From: Nitrosomonas oligotropha
Lineage (GTDB): Bacteria > Pseudomonadota > Gammaproteobacteria > Burkholderiales > Nitrosomonadaceae
Length of the DNA stretch: 44,306 nucleotides
Assembly (NCBI RefSeq): GCF_900106555.1
Contig: NZ_FNOE01000023.1
Coordinates: 1-44,306, forward strand
Reading direction: 5' to 3'
Notes under the pieces: generated by a model
What the model was told of the DNA's origin: nothing
Seen by the model: only the letters and a program-made list of their open reading frames with translations
The model's database searches: none
Made by a program: the position numbers and the translations under genes
Shown here: positions 33,613 to 42,939 of the stretch, in pieces
How positions within the stretch are numbered: the first letter of the stretch is position 1
Layout: each line of letters starts with the position of its first letter

Positions 33613-36146
33613 TTTCCGCCATCGCAATTCTTATCGCAATGTGTGGTGCTGTGCTGCTTCTGATACTGTTTATCCGTATCCGTGATGCTGGCAAAGAACT
33701 AAGACTGGATCAACATCGATCCAAAGAAATGGGCTTTGCTGATCTGCTGGTGTATGCGGCGGTGGTTGAAGATGGTGTGATTGTGGGCAAGAACGGTTCA
33801 TTGATGGCCGCCTGGATATTTTGCGGCGATGATACGGCGAGCAGTACCGAGATTGAGCGTGAGCGGGTGTCGTTTAGGATTAACCAGGCTTTATCCCGTC
33901 TGGGCAACGGCTGGATGATTCATGTCGATGCCATCAGAAAACCGGCACAAGGTTATTCAGAGAAAGCGTACTCCAATTATCCCGATCCTGTTACCGCTGC
34001 CATTGATCAGGAGCGGCGCAATCTGTTCGAGCGTATTGGCACCATGTATGAGAGTTGCTTTATCGTATCACTGACATACTTGCCACCGATGTTGGCACAG
34101 CGCAAATTCGTAGAACTCATGTTTGACGATGAAGCCCAAGCACCGGATCAAAAAGCCAGAACACAAGGATTGCTGGAATATTTCCAGCGCGAATGTGCCA
34201 ACTTTGAATCCCGATTATCCGGCGTATTTCATCTGTCGCGTTTAAAAAGCCGCAAGCTGGTCAATGAAGACAGTACAACCATCACGCAGGATGATTTCTT
34301 ACAGTGGTTGCAATTATGTGTGACCAGCCTGGATCATCCGATGGTGTTACCTGCCAATCCCATGTATCTGGATACCTTGCTCGGTGGTCAGGAAATGTGG
34401 GGCGGGGTTGTGCCCAAGATTGGCCGCAACTTTGTTCAAGTGGTATCGATTGAGGGTTTCCCGCTCGAATCCTCACCCGGCATGTTAAATCTATTGTCAG
34501 AGTTGCCAGGAGTATACCGCTGGTCATCACGATTTATCTTCATGGATACGCATGAAGCGGTGAATCATCTGGAAAAATTCCGCAGACGCTGGAAACAAAA
34601 GATCCGTGGATTCTTTGATCAAGTGTTTAATCTGCAAAGCAGTAATATCGATGAAGACGCACTGAATATGACGGAAGATGCGCAATCCGCGATTGCTGAG
34701 ACCAATAGCGGCTTTGTCGGCCAAGGGTACTATACCAGCGTGGTGGTGCTGATGATGGAAGACCGCGCGGCGTTGGAAGAAGCCGGGCGCAGAGTTGAGA
34801 AAGCAATCAATCATTTAGGATTTGTTGCACGAGTTGAGACGATTAACACGATGGATGCCTATCTGGGTAGCCTGCCTGGTCATGGTGTTGAAAATGTGCG
34901 CAGACCCCTCATCAATACCATGAATCTGGCTGATCTGTTGCCGGTTAATACCATCTGGACAGGTAAACCCATAGCACCCTGTCCGATGTATCCACCCAAT
35001 TCACCACCACTGATGCAATGTGTGACACAGGGTGCAACGCCATTCCGGCTGAATCTGCATGTGCGCGATTTAGGTCACACCTTCATGTTCGGCCCCACCG
35101 GAGCCGGTAAATCCACGCACCTGGCATTGATTGCCGCGCAATTGCGGCGTTATCCAGGTATGTCGATTTATTGCTTTGATAAGGGACTATCGATGTACCC
35201 GTTGACCAAAGCCGTGGGTGGACAGCATTTCACGGTAGCGGGCGATGATGAGTCGCTGTCTTTTTGTCCCTTGCAGTTCTTGCAGTCCAAGGGGGATCGT
35301 GCCTGGGCGCTGGAATGGATTTGTATGATGGTAGAACTTAACGGCATCACAGTCACGCCTTTACAGCGTAACGAAATCAGTCAGGCCATTACTAGCATGC
35401 ATCAAAGCGGCTCAAAAACCTTATCGGATTTGTCAGTGACGATCCAGGATGAAACTATACGCGAGTGTCTTCGGCAATACACCATCGATGGCATGATGGG
35501 GCATTTACTCGATGCTGAAGCCGATGGATTGAATCTCTCGACCTTCACCACATTCGAGATCGAGGAATTGATGAATCTTGGTGATAAATATGCACTGCCC
35601 ACATTGTTGTATCTGTTTCGGCGCATCGAGCGCAGCCTGCATGGGCAACCTTCCGCCATAATTCTGGACGAAGCCTGGCTGATGCTGGGTCATCCGGTAT
35701 TTCGCGCCAAGATCCGCGAATGGCTCAAGGTTATGCGTAAAAACAATTGCTTGGTATTGATGGCAACCCAAAGCCTGTCGGATGCGGCCAGCAGCGGGAT
35801 TCTCGATGTGATTGTCGAATCCACGGCCACCAAGATATTTCTACCCAACGTATTTGCGCGTGATGAAGAGGCATCAGCACTCTATCGGCGCATGGGCCTC
35901 AACACTCGTCAGATTGAGATCTTGGCTTCAGCTATTCCCAAACAGCAATATTACACCGTGTCCGAGAACGGCAGACGACTCTACGACCTGGCACTCGGGC
36001 CATTGGCGCTGGCTTTTGTGGGATCTACGGATAAGGAATCGATTGCAACCATCAAAAACCTGCATGAGAAGCATGGAGACAAATGGGTTCAAGAATGGCT
36101 GGCAATCAAGGGGTTAACGTTATCTGATTATGGAGTGGCCGCATGA
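33609..36146 (+). CDS. trbE: TrbE, VirB4-type secretion ATPase
   Basis: An 845-residue ATPase that powers pilus assembly and substrate transfer. It has an N-terminal membrane helix (about residues 1-22) and a CagE/VirB4 N-terminal domain. Walker A is MFGPTGAGKSTHL at about residue 495, Walker B is AIILDEAWLMLG, and LVLMATQSLSDA follows. All motifs are intact. Start and stop both overlap the neighbours by 4 nt (ATGA), so translation is coupled from trbD to trbF. Confidence 0.97.
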   Translation: MISAIAILIAMCGAVLLLILFIRIRDAGKELRLDQHRSKEMGFADLLVYAAVVEDGVIVGKNGSLMAAWIFCGDDTASSTEIERERVSFRINQALSRLGNGWMIHVDAIRKPAQGYSEKAYSNYPDPVTAAIDQERRNLFERIGTMYESCFIVSLTYLPPMLAQRKFVELMFDDEAQAPDQKARTQGLLEYFQRECANFESRLSGVFHLSRLKSRKLVNEDSTTITQDDFLQWLQLCVTSLDHPMVLPANPMYLDTLLGGQEMWGGVVPKIGRNFVQVVSIEGFPLESSPGMLNLLSELPGVYRWSSRFIFMDTHEAVNHLEKFRRRWKQKIRGFFDQVFNLQSSNIDEDALNMTEDAQSAIAETNSGFVGQGYYTSVVVLMMEDRAALEEAGRRVEKAINHLGFVARVETINTMDAYLGSLPGHGVENVRRPLINTMNLADLLPVNTIWTGKPIAPCPMYPPNSPPLMQCVTQGATPFRLNLHVRDLGHTFMFGPTGAGKSTHLALIAAQLRRYPGMSIYCFDKGLSMYPLTKAVGGQHFTVAGDDESLSFCPLQFLQSKGDRAWALEWICMMVELNGITVTPLQRNEISQAITSMHQSGSKTLSDLSVTIQDETIRECLRQYTIDGMMGHLLDAEADGLNLSTFTTFEIEELMNLGDKYALPTLLYLFRRIERSLHGQPSAIILDEAWLMLGHPVFRAKIREWLKVMRKNNCLVLMATQSLSDAASSGILDVIVESTATKIFLPNVFARDEEASALYRRMGLNTRQIEILASAIPKQQYYTVSENGRRLYDLALGPLALAFVGSTDKESIATIKNLHEKHGDKWVQEWLAIKGLTLSDYGVAA

Positions 36147-36907
36147 ATATGATCCACGAACTATTCAAGTTAAAGCCGGATGCGGATGAGACTATGCGCG
36201 CCAATGACGACAGGATGGAAGGCGGTCGCCGCTGCGGTGAAAATGAAAACCCCTATCTATCAGCACGGCGCACTTGGAATGATCATATGCGCGCAGTGCA
36301 AGCATCACGCAATATGTGGCAAATGTTGGCCATACTTTGCTTATTGATTGCGCTGGCAGGGGTGGGTGGTGTGATTGCTATCGGCAGCCAATCCAAATTC
36401 ATCCCTTATGTCGTGCAAGTCAATAAACTGGGTGAAGCCATCGCAGTTTCCCGTGCGGATATTGCAGCTGTGGCCGATCAGCGCGTAGTGCATGCATCGG
36501 TGGCATCGTTTATTAATGATTTGCGCATGGTCACACCGGATGTCGCCTTGCAGCGGCGTGCTATCTTTCGTGCGTATGCCATGTTATCCAATAACGATCC
36601 CGCAACAGTAAAAGCGAACGAATGGTTCAATAGTAGTGAAACCAGCAGTCCTTTCAGACGCGCTGAAACACAAACGGTTAATGTTGAAATCATATCAGTG
36701 ATTCCCCAATCGCCAGAGACCTGGCAGGTCGATTGGCTGGAGAAAGTCTATGACCGGCAAGGGCACTTAACCGAGCCGCCTTTCAAAATGCGTGCATTAT
36801 TGAGAATCTATAACAAGCCGACCACACAAAGCACGACGGAAGAACAGATCAGAAATAACCCGCTGGGTATTTATATCCAGGATTTCTCCTGGTCGAAACA
36901 AACATAA
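36143..36907 (+). CDS. trbF: TrbF, VirB8-type channel protein
   Basis: A 254-residue bitopic inner-membrane protein. It has a cytoplasmic head with NPYLSARRTWNDHM, a single membrane helix at about residues 60-80 (MLAILCLLIALAGVGGVIAI), and a periplasmic NTF2-like domain with FIPYVVQVNKLGEA and WQVDWLEKVYDRQG. It nucleates the channel. The start overlaps the trbE stop by 4 nt. Confidence 0.95.
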   Translation: MNMIHELFKLKPDADETMRANDDRMEGGRRCGENENPYLSARRTWNDHMRAVQASRNMWQMLAILCLLIALAGVGGVIAIGSQSKFIPYVVQVNKLGEAIAVSRADIAAVADQRVVHASVASFINDLRMVTPDVALQRRAIFRAYAMLSNNDPATVKANEWFNSSETSSPFRRAETQTVNVEIISVIPQSPETWQVDWLEKVYDRQGHLTEPPFKMRALLRIYNKPTTQSTTEEQIRNNPLGIYIQDFSWSKQT

Positions 36908-36921
36908 AGGGGTCACTCATC

Positions 36922-37830
36922 ATGAAACCGTTATTCGCTTTAAGTATCCTGAGCACATTTATTTTGTCCATCGGATTCGTTGCCCCAAGCTATGCTAACG
37001 GCTTGTCTGAAGCGTATTTCACCGATAAGAATCCTCAACTCACTCCACAGGAACGTGCCGCCATTGATCTGGCCAAGAAGTGGCAGGCAGTCAATCCTAG
37101 CGGTACAAAGCCGGTTGCAGGGCCGGATGGATCCATCCGCTTTCTGTTTGGCTCACAGCAACCCAGCATCGTCTGTGCGGTATTGCAGGTATGCGATATT
37201 GAATTACAGCCGGGTGAGCAGGTTAATTCCATCCACCTGGGCGATCAGGCTCGCTGGCTGATTGAACCGGCAGTAACCGGTCAGGGATCTGCTGAAGTGC
37301 AACATTTGATTGTAAAGCCACTGGATGTTGGTCTGGAAACATCACTAGTCGTTACGACCAACCGGCGCACGTATCACATGCGTCTGCGATCTCACCGGGG
37401 CGATTTTATGCCGAGAGTCAGTTTTACTTATCCGGAAGATGCGCTGATTAAATGGGATGCGATTAGAGATAAAGAAAGCCATGCAATGGGAATCAGGAAA
37501 TCACGCACTCTTCCTGAAACCGGAGAATATCTGGGCAATCTGGATTTTGCGTATGCAGTGTCTGGCGATGCTGCCTGGAAGCCACTGCGGGTCTATAACG
37601 ACGGTCAGAAAACCATCATACAAATGCCTGCCATCATGGCGCAGACAGAAGCACCGACTTTGTTACTGCTGAATAAGGAGGGCGGCATTTTTAGCGATGA
37701 TGAAACGGTCATAGTGAATTACCGTTTGCAGGGCGATCGCTATATTGTGGATACCGTATTTGACAAGGCGATTCTGATTGCGGGAGTGGGTGGCAATCAA
37801 AGCCGGGTGACGATTACGCGGGGGAATTGA
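36922..37830 (+). CDS. trbG: TrbG, VirB9-type outer-membrane core protein
   Basis: A 302-residue secreted protein with a signal peptide of about 25 residues ending at SYANG. The C-terminal half has the VirB9/CagX pattern (MPRVSFTYPEDAL, LDFAYAVSGDAAWKPLRVYNDGQKTIIQMP). It forms the outer-membrane core complex with TrbH and TrbI. AAGGGG lies 12 nt before the start. One base of overlap with trbH. Confidence 0.95.
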   Translation: MKPLFALSILSTFILSIGFVAPSYANGLSEAYFTDKNPQLTPQERAAIDLAKKWQAVNPSGTKPVAGPDGSIRFLFGSQQPSIVCAVLQVCDIELQPGEQVNSIHLGDQARWLIEPAVTGQGSAEVQHLIVKPLDVGLETSLVVTTNRRTYHMRLRSHRGDFMPRVSFTYPEDALIKWDAIRDKESHAMGIRKSRTLPETGEYLGNLDFAYAVSGDAAWKPLRVYNDGQKTIIQMPAIMAQTEAPTLLLLNKEGGIFSDDETVIVNYRLQGDRYIVDTVFDKAILIAGVGGNQSRVTITRGN

Positions 37831-38315
37831 TGATGAATAAAATGATCACCGCATCCAATGCTGTTTTTATTCTCATGCTGGTTTTATCGCTATTGAATGG
37901 CTGTGCTACGCAACCGTATGGCAATTTTATTCAAAATCCTTCAACTACATACAGCAAAGTCATGGCGGATGACGTGACAGCCCAAATAGTGCGGCTGTAT
38001 CCGGCTGCCAATACGCAGTTTAATTTGCGCCATGAGGTTAATGATCCATTTGGTAAAGCTTTGATTGAAAACCTGCGTCTTGAAGGGTTTGCGGTTCAGG
38101 AAACGATTCAACAATCAATTCAGCAGCAAATCTTTGCTGCGCCGAATCAGCCTGATACTGAGTCGCAAAAAGGCCTGGCCTTGAGTTACATCATTGACCA
38201 ATCGGGTGATTTGTATCATGTCAAACTCATGATTGACGATATGCGATTGTCGCGCGCATTCAGTGTGCAGGCCGACAGTATCCATCCTGCCGGTTTTTGG
38301 GTCAGAAAGGAATAA
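37830..38315 (+). CDS. trbH: TrbH, VirB7-like outer-membrane lipoprotein
   Basis: A 161-residue lipoprotein. The signal ends in the lipobox LLNGC (Cys at about residue 25), so the mature protein is lipid-anchored. I chose ATG 37830, which overlaps the trbG stop (TGATG); ATG 37833 is equally possible. The remainder is a soluble periplasmic domain. It stabilises TrbG and TrbI in the core complex. Position between trbG and trbI matches RP4. Confidence 0.9.
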   Translation: MMNKMITASNAVFILMLVLSLLNGCATQPYGNFIQNPSTTYSKVMADDVTAQIVRLYPAANTQFNLRHEVNDPFGKALIENLRLEGFAVQETIQQSIQQQIFAAPNQPDTESQKGLALSYIIDQSGDLYHVKLMIDDMRLSRAFSVQADSIHPAGFWVRKE

Positions 38316-38328
38316 GGAGCTAAGGGTG

Positions 38329-39738
38329 ATGTCAACCAATTCTAAACTCCTGTCGCCCGATTCATCCCCGGATGTAGTTACCACAAGTGTCGGGGTGCGG
38401 CGCGTCAATAACCTGCCAATTGTTATCTTTGGCGCGATCATGCTGATATTCATGTTGCTTATGATGATCGTCGCCATGAATCGTGCAGCTGAGCGCGGTC
38501 AATACGATTTTGATGGTAATCATGACACGCAGTCGAGCAATTCCTTTGCCTCACTGATTGCCAAAGACTATATCGGCGGCATTATCGAACCCAAAAATCA
38601 GACTAAAACTCCTGATTTAACCGAAAAAGCACCCCTACATGGAATCATCATTGAGCGACCATCAGATCTAGATCGGCCGCCTTTGCCGCCATCAGCTAAT
38701 GCACCGGATCCATCGCTTCACGCTGATATTGCCCATATTCGGATGCTGAAACGTCAGCAACTGGAAGAAGCGATCAAGGCTAAAACCAATGTGAATGTCG
38801 TTGCACCCAGAAGTACCGGATCATCCCCGGATTTAGCCAACACCAGTGCACCTAAAACACGTGATGAAATGTTGGCTAAATTGGCATCGGTGCGTCAACA
38901 GATCGATGCAAACCTGCGTGAAGATCCAACGGCCGCCTATCATGCGCGTCTGGCGCAGTTGCGGCAGGATAGGGGAACGGGCGTGGCGGGAGGAATGGGA
39001 GCGCGTAGGGGTGATGAATTCATGGACGATGGCGCTCCTCGATTGCTCGATGATGATGTGAACAGACAGGCTCAAGATTATTCGCGCTTTGATTCAGCAG
39101 AAGGAGAAGCGCGCTGGAAATTGAATAACGAAATCCAAAAACCAGCATCGCCTTATGTCTTGCAAACCGGGTTTGTCATACCGGCAACTTTGATATCCGG
39201 AATTAATTCCAGCCTGCCTGGGCAGATCATGGCGCAGGTGAGCCAGCATATTTATGATTCACCCATCGGTAAATGGCGTTTGATTCCGCAAGGATCCAGG
39301 CTAGTGGGTACTTATTCCAGCGAAGTGGAATTCGGTCAGGCGCGTGTGCTGGTTGCTTGGCAGCGCATTATCTTTCCGGATGGTAAAACGATGGACATCG
39401 GTGCTATGCCGGGTGCTGATGGGGTGGGTTATGCCGGATTTAGCGATCTGGTGAATAACCATTACCTGCGCATCTTTGGTTCAGCCCTGATCATGTCGGC
39501 GATTGTTGCCGGTGCCACATACAGTCAACGTGATGCGGGTGGTGCGTTCGGGCGGCAAAATGCCGGTAGCATTATGAGTCAATCGCTCGGTCAGCAATTG
39601 GGGTTGGTAACCGCCAATCTCATTCGGAAAAACCTGAATATTTCCCCAACGCTTGAAATCAGACCGGGGTATCGCTTCAACATCATTGTGACCAAAGACA
39701 TGAGATTTTCTAAGCCATATCAATCATTTGATTATTAA
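38329..39738 (+). CDS. trbI: TrbI, VirB10-type core protein
   Basis: A 469-residue protein that spans the envelope. It has a short cytoplasmic N-terminus and one membrane helix (about residues 26-46, LPIVIFGAIMLIFMLLMMIVA). A proline-rich linker (RPPLPPSANAPDPS) follows, then the C-terminal beta-barrel domain (VLQTGFVIPATLISGINSSLPGQIMAQV; RLIPQGSRLVGTYSS). The start at 38329 follows AAGGAG; the frame is open further upstream inside trbH but those codons are shadow. It completes the outer-membrane core. Confidence 0.96.
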   Translation: MSTNSKLLSPDSSPDVVTTSVGVRRVNNLPIVIFGAIMLIFMLLMMIVAMNRAAERGQYDFDGNHDTQSSNSFASLIAKDYIGGIIEPKNQTKTPDLTEKAPLHGIIIERPSDLDRPPLPPSANAPDPSLHADIAHIRMLKRQQLEEAIKAKTNVNVVAPRSTGSSPDLANTSAPKTRDEMLAKLASVRQQIDANLREDPTAAYHARLAQLRQDRGTGVAGGMGARRGDEFMDDGAPRLLDDDVNRQAQDYSRFDSAEGEARWKLNNEIQKPASPYVLQTGFVIPATLISGINSSLPGQIMAQVSQHIYDSPIGKWRLIPQGSRLVGTYSSEVEFGQARVLVAWQRIIFPDGKTMDIGAMPGADGVGYAGFSDLVNNHYLRIFGSALIMSAIVAGATYSQRDAGGAFGRQNAGSIMSQSLGQQLGLVTANLIRKNLNISPTLEIRPGYRFNIIVTKDMRFSKPYQSFDY

Positions 39739-39756
39739 TGTAAGGAGTGCTTGAAC

Positions 39757-40557
39757 ATGACAAACAGTAAAAATCGAGCCGCCCAGTTGATCATAATGCT
39801 GCTCGTACTCGGTAATGCCGGTTATTCATCGGTTATCAAAGCTGGCGGCCTTGCTGTCATTGATATAGCGAACATCAAACAAACCACAACGACTGCTATT
39901 GAGAATGTGGCGCAGACACTGAAGCAGATCGAGCAGTATCAGACGCAATTGCAGCAATATGAAAACATGATCCGCAACACGCTGGCTCCACCGGCCTATG
40001 TCTGGGCGCAAGCGCAATATACGATGAACCGGTTGCTCTATCTGACCAATACCATACGCTATTATGAGCAACAGTATGGCGGGCTGGATGGTTATATGCA
40101 GCGGTTTCGCAATGTTGAATATTATCGAGGCTCGCCTTGCTTTAATTTGCAGGAAAAATGCAACGACTCCGCCTGGAAACTGTTAAAAGACGGACAAAAT
40201 ACCAGTACCGATGCGCAAAAAAACGCTAATGATTCGCTCTTGCGTGGTTTGAATGAACATCAAAACCAGATTCCACTGGATGCCGCTCACTTGCAAGTCT
40301 TACAACAAAGAACCGAGTCTGCCCAAGGACAAATGGAAGCCCTGCAATATGCGAATCAATTGGCCGCGTACCAGGCAAATCAGCTGCTGCAAATGCGCCA
40401 GATGCTGATCGCGCAGCATAATGCCGCCAATACGCAAAGTCAGGTTGAGGTAGATCAAAAAGCCATGCAACAAGCCGCGCGTGAGGCAGCAACCAAGAGA
40501 TTGAGTCCTGAAATACTGCCAGTTGGTAGAAACTGGTCTGTAAGAGATGCCTTTTGA
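39757..40557 (+). CDS. trbJ: TrbJ, VirB5-type minor pilus protein
   Basis: A 266-residue secreted protein. It has a signal peptide of about 28 residues, then a long helical, Gln-rich region (TLKQIEQYQTQLQQYENMIRN, LAAYQANQLLQMRQML) typical of P-type TrbJ. TrbJ/VirB5 proteins sit at the pilus tip. ATG 39757 has AAGGAG at the right distance and is preferred over TTG 39751. A Cys pair (PCFNLQEKC) may form a disulfide. Confidence 0.93.
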   Translation: MTNSKNRAAQLIIMLLVLGNAGYSSVIKAGGLAVIDIANIKQTTTTAIENVAQTLKQIEQYQTQLQQYENMIRNTLAPPAYVWAQAQYTMNRLLYLTNTIRYYEQQYGGLDGYMQRFRNVEYYRGSPCFNLQEKCNDSAWKLLKDGQNTSTDAQKNANDSLLRGLNEHQNQIPLDAAHLQVLQQRTESAQGQMEALQYANQLAAYQANQLLQMRQMLIAQHNAANTQSQVEVDQKAMQQAAREAATKRLSPEILPVGRNWSVRDAF

Positions 40558-40580
40558 AACACTTACTCTAGGAGATACCA

Positions 40581-40784
40581 ATGAAAAAAAGTCATTTGTT
40601 TGTTGCAGTGATCTGTTCATTATCTTTGTTGCTGTTGTCAGGGTGTTATAAGGATGGCGATGGCAAGCTTGAATTGAAGGAGCCTAAGAAAGAATTAAGT
40701 GAAATGCCACCTGGAATTAGATGGACTATTAACGGGCCAGTAGATGAAACGGGTAATCCAATTGAATTAGAAAAACTAAAATAG
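40581..40784 (+). CDS. trbK: TrbK-like entry-exclusion lipoprotein
   Basis: A 67-residue small lipoprotein with signal and lipobox LLLSGC (Cys22). The mature part is short and charged. In RP4, trbK sits between trbJ and trbL, encodes a 69-residue lipoprotein and prevents redundant transfer into cells already carrying the plasmid. Size, lipobox and position agree. The start follows TAGGAG by 8 nt. Confidence 0.85.
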   Translation: MKKSHLFVAVICSLSLLLLSGCYKDGDGKLELKEPKKELSEMPPGIRWTINGPVDETGNPIELEKLK

Positions 40785-40825
40785 TTGTCGCCTAGAATTG
40801 AGAGAAGAATCAGGAGATCAAACGT

Positions 40826-41914
40826 ATGTATAAACTATTATGTGTCTTATTAAGTACCTTGCTTCTGATATTTCTTTCTACAAAGGCATCTGCTGAGTTG
40901 GCCTACATTGATCCAGCAACCAATCAGAGCGTGCTGGATCAAGTTGTCCAAAAGTTTTGGACAAAGGTTAAGAGCTGGCAAAATGTTGTTCAAGCCGCGG
41001 CCGAGCGATTGTTCTGGACGTTGGTGCTCATTTCGATGGTGTGGACATTTGGAATGATGCTGTTGCGCAAAGCCGATATCGCGGATTTCTTTGCCGAATT
41101 CACCCGTTTTATTATTTTTACGGGGTTTTACTTCTGGCTACTGACTAATGCCGTATCAGGACACAATATTGCAGGCACTATCATAGATTCGATGCAGCAA
41201 TTAGGTGGAACTGCCGCCGGTTTGCCGAGTGGTGCCAGTCATGCAAGTATCATGCACACAGGTGTTTTAATCTGGAACCAGGCGACGAATAGCCTTACAT
41301 TCATGCAGCCCATGGATAGTCTCATAGGTTTTGTCATTTCGTTAATTATTTTAATTATTCTGACAGTAATTGCGGTTAACATGCTGCTTTTGCTGATATC
41401 AGGATGGGTGCTCATGTATGCGGGTATCTTCTTTTTGGGATTTGGCGGCGCACGCTGGACATCCGATATTGCCATCAACTACTTTAAAACAGTTCTGGGT
41501 GTCGGTATTCAGCTATTTGTAATGCTTTTGATTGTTGGTATTGGCAGTGATCTGTTATCCAGTTTTTACGCCAAAATGGGTAAGAATGTTCTGAATTATG
41601 AAGAGCTAGCAGTCATGCTGATTTTTACGATTGCATTTTTTGTATTGATTTCCAGATTGCCGTTGTTGCTCGCTGGCATTGTAACAGGCAGTAGTATAGG
41701 TTCGGCTGTCGGAATTGGCAGTTATAGCGCCGGTGGTTTTATGGCAGCAGCCGGTACAGTGGCGGCTGTTGCATCTTATGGCGGAACACTGGCAGCCGGT
41801 CGGCTGACAGCGGCAAGAAGCGTGGGGACGGATGCTTTGCGTAGCGCTATTGAAAAAGGGCAAGCCCAGGAATCAGCGAGTATGAACAATATTTCGCAAG
41901 GAAGGGGTAAATAA
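40826..41914 (+). CDS. trbL: TrbL, VirB6-type polytopic channel protein
   Basis: A 362-residue membrane protein. An N-terminal signal-like segment (about residues 1-23) is followed by at least five hydrophobic helices between residues 60 and 310 (LVLISMVWTFGMMLL, LIILIILTVIAVNMLLLLISGW, LFVMLLIVGIGSDLL, VMLIFTIAFFVLISRLPLLL). The C-terminal part is a Gly/Ala-rich stretch and a short polar tail. It forms part of the inner-membrane channel. AGGAG lies 8 nt before the start. The stop overlaps a 10-codon mini-frame (see 41914). Confidence 0.94.
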   Translation: MYKLLCVLLSTLLLIFLSTKASAELAYIDPATNQSVLDQVVQKFWTKVKSWQNVVQAAAERLFWTLVLISMVWTFGMMLLRKADIADFFAEFTRFIIFTGFYFWLLTNAVSGHNIAGTIIDSMQQLGGTAAGLPSGASHASIMHTGVLIWNQATNSLTFMQPMDSLIGFVISLIILIILTVIAVNMLLLLISGWVLMYAGIFFLGFGGARWTSDIAINYFKTVLGVGIQLFVMLLIVGIGSDLLSSFYAKMGKNVLNYEELAVMLIFTIAFFVLISRLPLLLAGIVTGSSIGSAVGIGSYSAGGFMAAAGTVAAVASYGGTLAAGRLTAARSVGTDALRSAIEKGQAQESASMNNISQGRGK

Positions 41915-41946
41915 TGAATAAGGCATTTAAGCGATTCGCTCGATGA
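41914..41946 (+). CDS. Ten-codon mini-frame between trbL and the transglycosylase
   Basis: ATG 41914 overlaps the trbL stop (TAATG) and is preceded by a strong AAGGAAGGGG. It encodes MNKAFKRFAR, and its stop overlaps the next ATG (ATGATGG). It either couples translation of the downstream gene or is the remnant of that gene's lost signal peptide after a frameshift. Confidence 0.4.
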   Translation: MNKAFKRFAR

Positions 41947-42386
41947 TGGATTTGCCTCTGGATCTGCAAGAAAGAGTGGTGTGCTCAATTACAGCAGCCA
42001 TCAAGTATGAAATACCAGCCAATATTTTGCTGGCGATAGCCGAAAAAGAGGGCGGTAAACCGGGTCAATGGGTGCGTAACAGTAACGGTACTCATGATGT
42101 CGGCTCAATGCAATTTAATACCGCATATCTTCAAGATTTATCCAAATATGGCATCACTCCTGATCATGTAGCAAATACGGGTTGTTATGCCTATGATCTG
42201 GCCGCATGGCGTGTGCGGTTACATATCAATAATGATAAAGGCGACATCTGGACAAAAGCAGCCAATTATCATTCGCGTACGCCAAAATATAATGCAAAGT
42301 ATCGCGCTGATTTGATTGTCAGGGCGGTGAAGTGGGCGGACTGGTTGGAAGATCGATCCCTTTCGTCAAATACCCATAATCAGTAA
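41943..42386 (+). CDS. trbN: TrbN/VirB1-like lytic transglycosylase
   Basis: A 147-residue SLT-type lysozyme fold that opens peptidoglycan for the mating apparatus. The catalytic Glu is in LLAIAEKEGGKPG, followed by HDVGSMQFNTAYLQDL and the later TKAANYHSRTPKYNAKYRADLI. Such enzymes normally carry a signal peptide, but this frame starts directly in the enzyme domain, and the basic mini-peptide just upstream is in another frame. Export may therefore be impaired or may depend on an unusual start. ATG 41943 or 41946 are the candidate starts. It is the last gene of the trb operon. Confidence 0.82.
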   Translation: MMDLPLDLQERVVCSITAAIKYEIPANILLAIAEKEGGKPGQWVRNSNGTHDVGSMQFNTAYLQDLSKYGITPDHVANTGCYAYDLAAWRVRLHINNDKGDIWTKAANYHSRTPKYNAKYRADLIVRAVKWADWLEDRSLSSNTHNQ

Positions 42387-42563
42387 GAATTCTTTTCCAC
42401 AAAATCTTTGGATAAAGCTGTAGATGAATGCGCTAATGAGTCGGTCCTGCAAAACACTTGGAAACCGAATAAATGTTCGAATTCATGCGAATTAGCAAAC
42501 GCCGAAATCCCTGAGAATTTATACTATTCTTATCAAAACCTGAGGGAATGAGGGGAAACTTAA
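42387..42563. other. Intergenic sequence after trb operon
   Basis: No gene is seen. The end near 42550 (GAGGGGAAACTTAA) is the leader of an IS5-family relic. The border of that insertion sequence should lie in this stretch but I cannot place it. Confidence 0.3.
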
Positions 42564-42731
42564 ATGTCGGCTGATGACTTTTTTCATGCTCGTCTAGACC
42601 AGATGATTGATCTGCACCACCCCTTGGTGGTATTGACAAATCGACTGCTGTAGCCTCAGATCAAAGAAGCGCTTGCACCAGCTTTTGAACGTAAGAACCG
42701 TCAATGCATGCATCAAAAGCTGAATACGTGA
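42564..42731 (+). pseudogene. IS5-family transposase N-terminal relic
   Basis: ATG 42564 preceded by GAGGGG encodes MSADDFFHARLDQMIDLHHPL, which closely resembles the N-terminus of IS5-type transposases (DQMIDLRHPLAVLA.RMPW.QIE..LAP.FAR). After TNRLL a TAG stop stands where the family has Trp (a TGG to TAG change). The frame resumes with PQIKEALAPAFERKNRQ and ends at TGA 42729. The rest of the transposase is gone. A dead element. Confidence 0.75.
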
Positions 42732-42732
42732 A

Positions 42733-42752
42733 GAATGAATTTCAATTCATTC
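42733..42752. repeat. 20-bp inverted repeat
   Basis: GAATGAATT-TC-AATTCATTC is a perfect 9-bp inverted repeat with a 2-nt centre, immediately after the IS5 relic. It could be a protein-binding palindrome or the scar of the insertion. No neighbour tells which. Confidence 0.35.
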
Positions 42753-42820
42753 GTCCCGATGCTTCAAAATAACTGTCCGCTGTCAATGTAAGATCGCGCG
42801 TTATGCACTGACTTATAAGT

Positions 42821-42845
42821 AAAAAAACAGGAGCGATAGCTCCTG
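42821..42845 (-). terminator. Rho-independent terminator for the SPW-protein gene
   Basis: On the minus strand the hairpin CAGGAGC-TATC-GCTCCTG (7-bp perfect stem) is followed by seven T. It lies about 95 nt beyond the stop of the minus-strand membrane protein gene and should end that transcript. Confidence 0.8.
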
Positions 42846-42939
42846 ATTATTCGGTTGTACAATAAGCCCCAAGCGATTATACGATTATATTTTTAATAAT
42901 TAACATCTTATTACTACTTAAAATATTATTTTTTCTATT

